This document shows positions 4,803 to 5,075 of a DNA stretch of 5,075 nucleotides, in pieces; the first letter of the stretch is position 1, and each line of letters starts with the position of its first letter. This DNA is from an uncultured Coriobacteriaceae bacterium (GTDB taxonomy: Bacteria; Actinomycetota; Coriobacteriia; Coriobacteriales; UMGS124), in the NCBI GenBank assembly GCA_902783515.1, contig CACZRK010000192.1, positions 1-5,075 of the forward strand, written 5' to 3'. Both the position numbers and the translations under genes were made by a program. The notes under the pieces are model-generated. The model did not search any database and was not told where the DNA came from. It was given only the letters and a program-made list of their open reading frames with translations.

Positions 4803-5075
4803 TCATACGGGTGAACCGCCGCCGATGAAGTCAGGCACGTCATCGACTTCGATGAACATGCCGGGATACGGCGCGTTGATATATTGATTATTACCAATAT
4901 AAATGCCGACGTGGCCATCATTGGGAAAGAGGAGATCTCCCGGTTGCAGCTCGTCAATGGACTCTTTCCAGTTGCCGAGCTGCTGGATCTCGGCGATCTG
5001 ATCCCACGTCGTTCTGGTGATCGTGTAGCCCTCAAGCGCGTAGCAGTGCTGGACGAACCCCGAGCAGTCAAATCC
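4803..5075 (-). CDS. NlpC/P60 family cell-wall peptidase, C-terminal part (partial)
   Basis: The reading frame enters at the window edge (5075) and runs 90 residues to a TGA at 4803-4805. It begins with GFDCSGFVQHCY, the catalytic-cysteine motif of NlpC/P60 (C40) peptidases. Then come LQPGDLLFP, the catalytic histidine motif HVGIYIG and YINAPYPG, where an Asn occupies the third polar active-site position. These enzymes cut peptide bonds in peptidoglycan stems, often D-Glu to diamino acid, and act outside the membrane. The N-terminal part, which would hold any signal peptide or binding domains, is upstream of the window, so specificity cannot be judged. The 3' end lies 22 bases from the VTT gene on the same strand, suggesting an operon. 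Confidence 0.9.
   Translation of the reverse strand, partial: GFDCSGFVQHCYALEGYTITRTTWDQIAEIQQLGNWKESIDELQPGDLLFPNDGHVGIYIGNNQYINAPYPGMFIEVDDVPDFIGGGSPV

Overview
This window comes from a high-GC bacterium with Gram-positive-style gene content: a LexA/LysM divergent SOS pair, the actinobacterial/Firmicutes-type lexA-nrdR neighbourhood, and a DNA-damage box of the CGAAC-N4-GTTC class. The mix of very G/C-rich codons with a Firmicutes-like SOS box and SOS division-inhibitor arrangement suggests an anaerobic actinobacterium of the Coriobacteriia (Olsenella/Atopobium/Collinsella-like). That placement is an inference from gene order and composition and was not searched.

Left part (1-1545, + strand): the last 38 codons of miaA (tRNA dimethylallyltransferase) lead directly into hflX (ribosome-associated GTPase), the classic miaA-hflX pair. 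A hairpin at about 1497-1539 closes the unit and separates it from the convergent lexA.

Centre (1590-3902): lexA on the - strand is divergent from a run of three + strand genes: a membrane-anchored LysM protein resembling the YneA/DivS type of SOS cell-division inhibitor, nrdR (repressor of ribonucleotide reductase genes) and dut (dUTPase). The intergenic region between lexA and the LysM gene carries promoters in both directions and three 14-bp LexA boxes whose start points are exactly 28 bp apart. One box covers the lexA -35, one fills the spacer of the LysM-gene promoter, and one lies at its predicted transcription start. The arrangement reads as a DNA-damage switch (LexA), a division checkpoint (LysM protein), and control of dNTP supply and purity (NrdR, dUTPase).

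Right part (3903-5075): an AT-rich noncoding stretch, then a strong stem-loop terminator serving the - strand. The - strand genes are a TVP38/TMEM64-family (VTT domain) membrane protein and, upstream of it and cut by the window edge, a NlpC/P60 cell-wall peptidase.

No mobile element, CRISPR array, tRNA or rRNA was seen. Nearly all the genes are recognisable housekeeping or stress genes. The most distinctive features are the evenly phased triple LexA operator and the expanded CX4C second zinc knuckle of NrdR. No wholly new system is evident.
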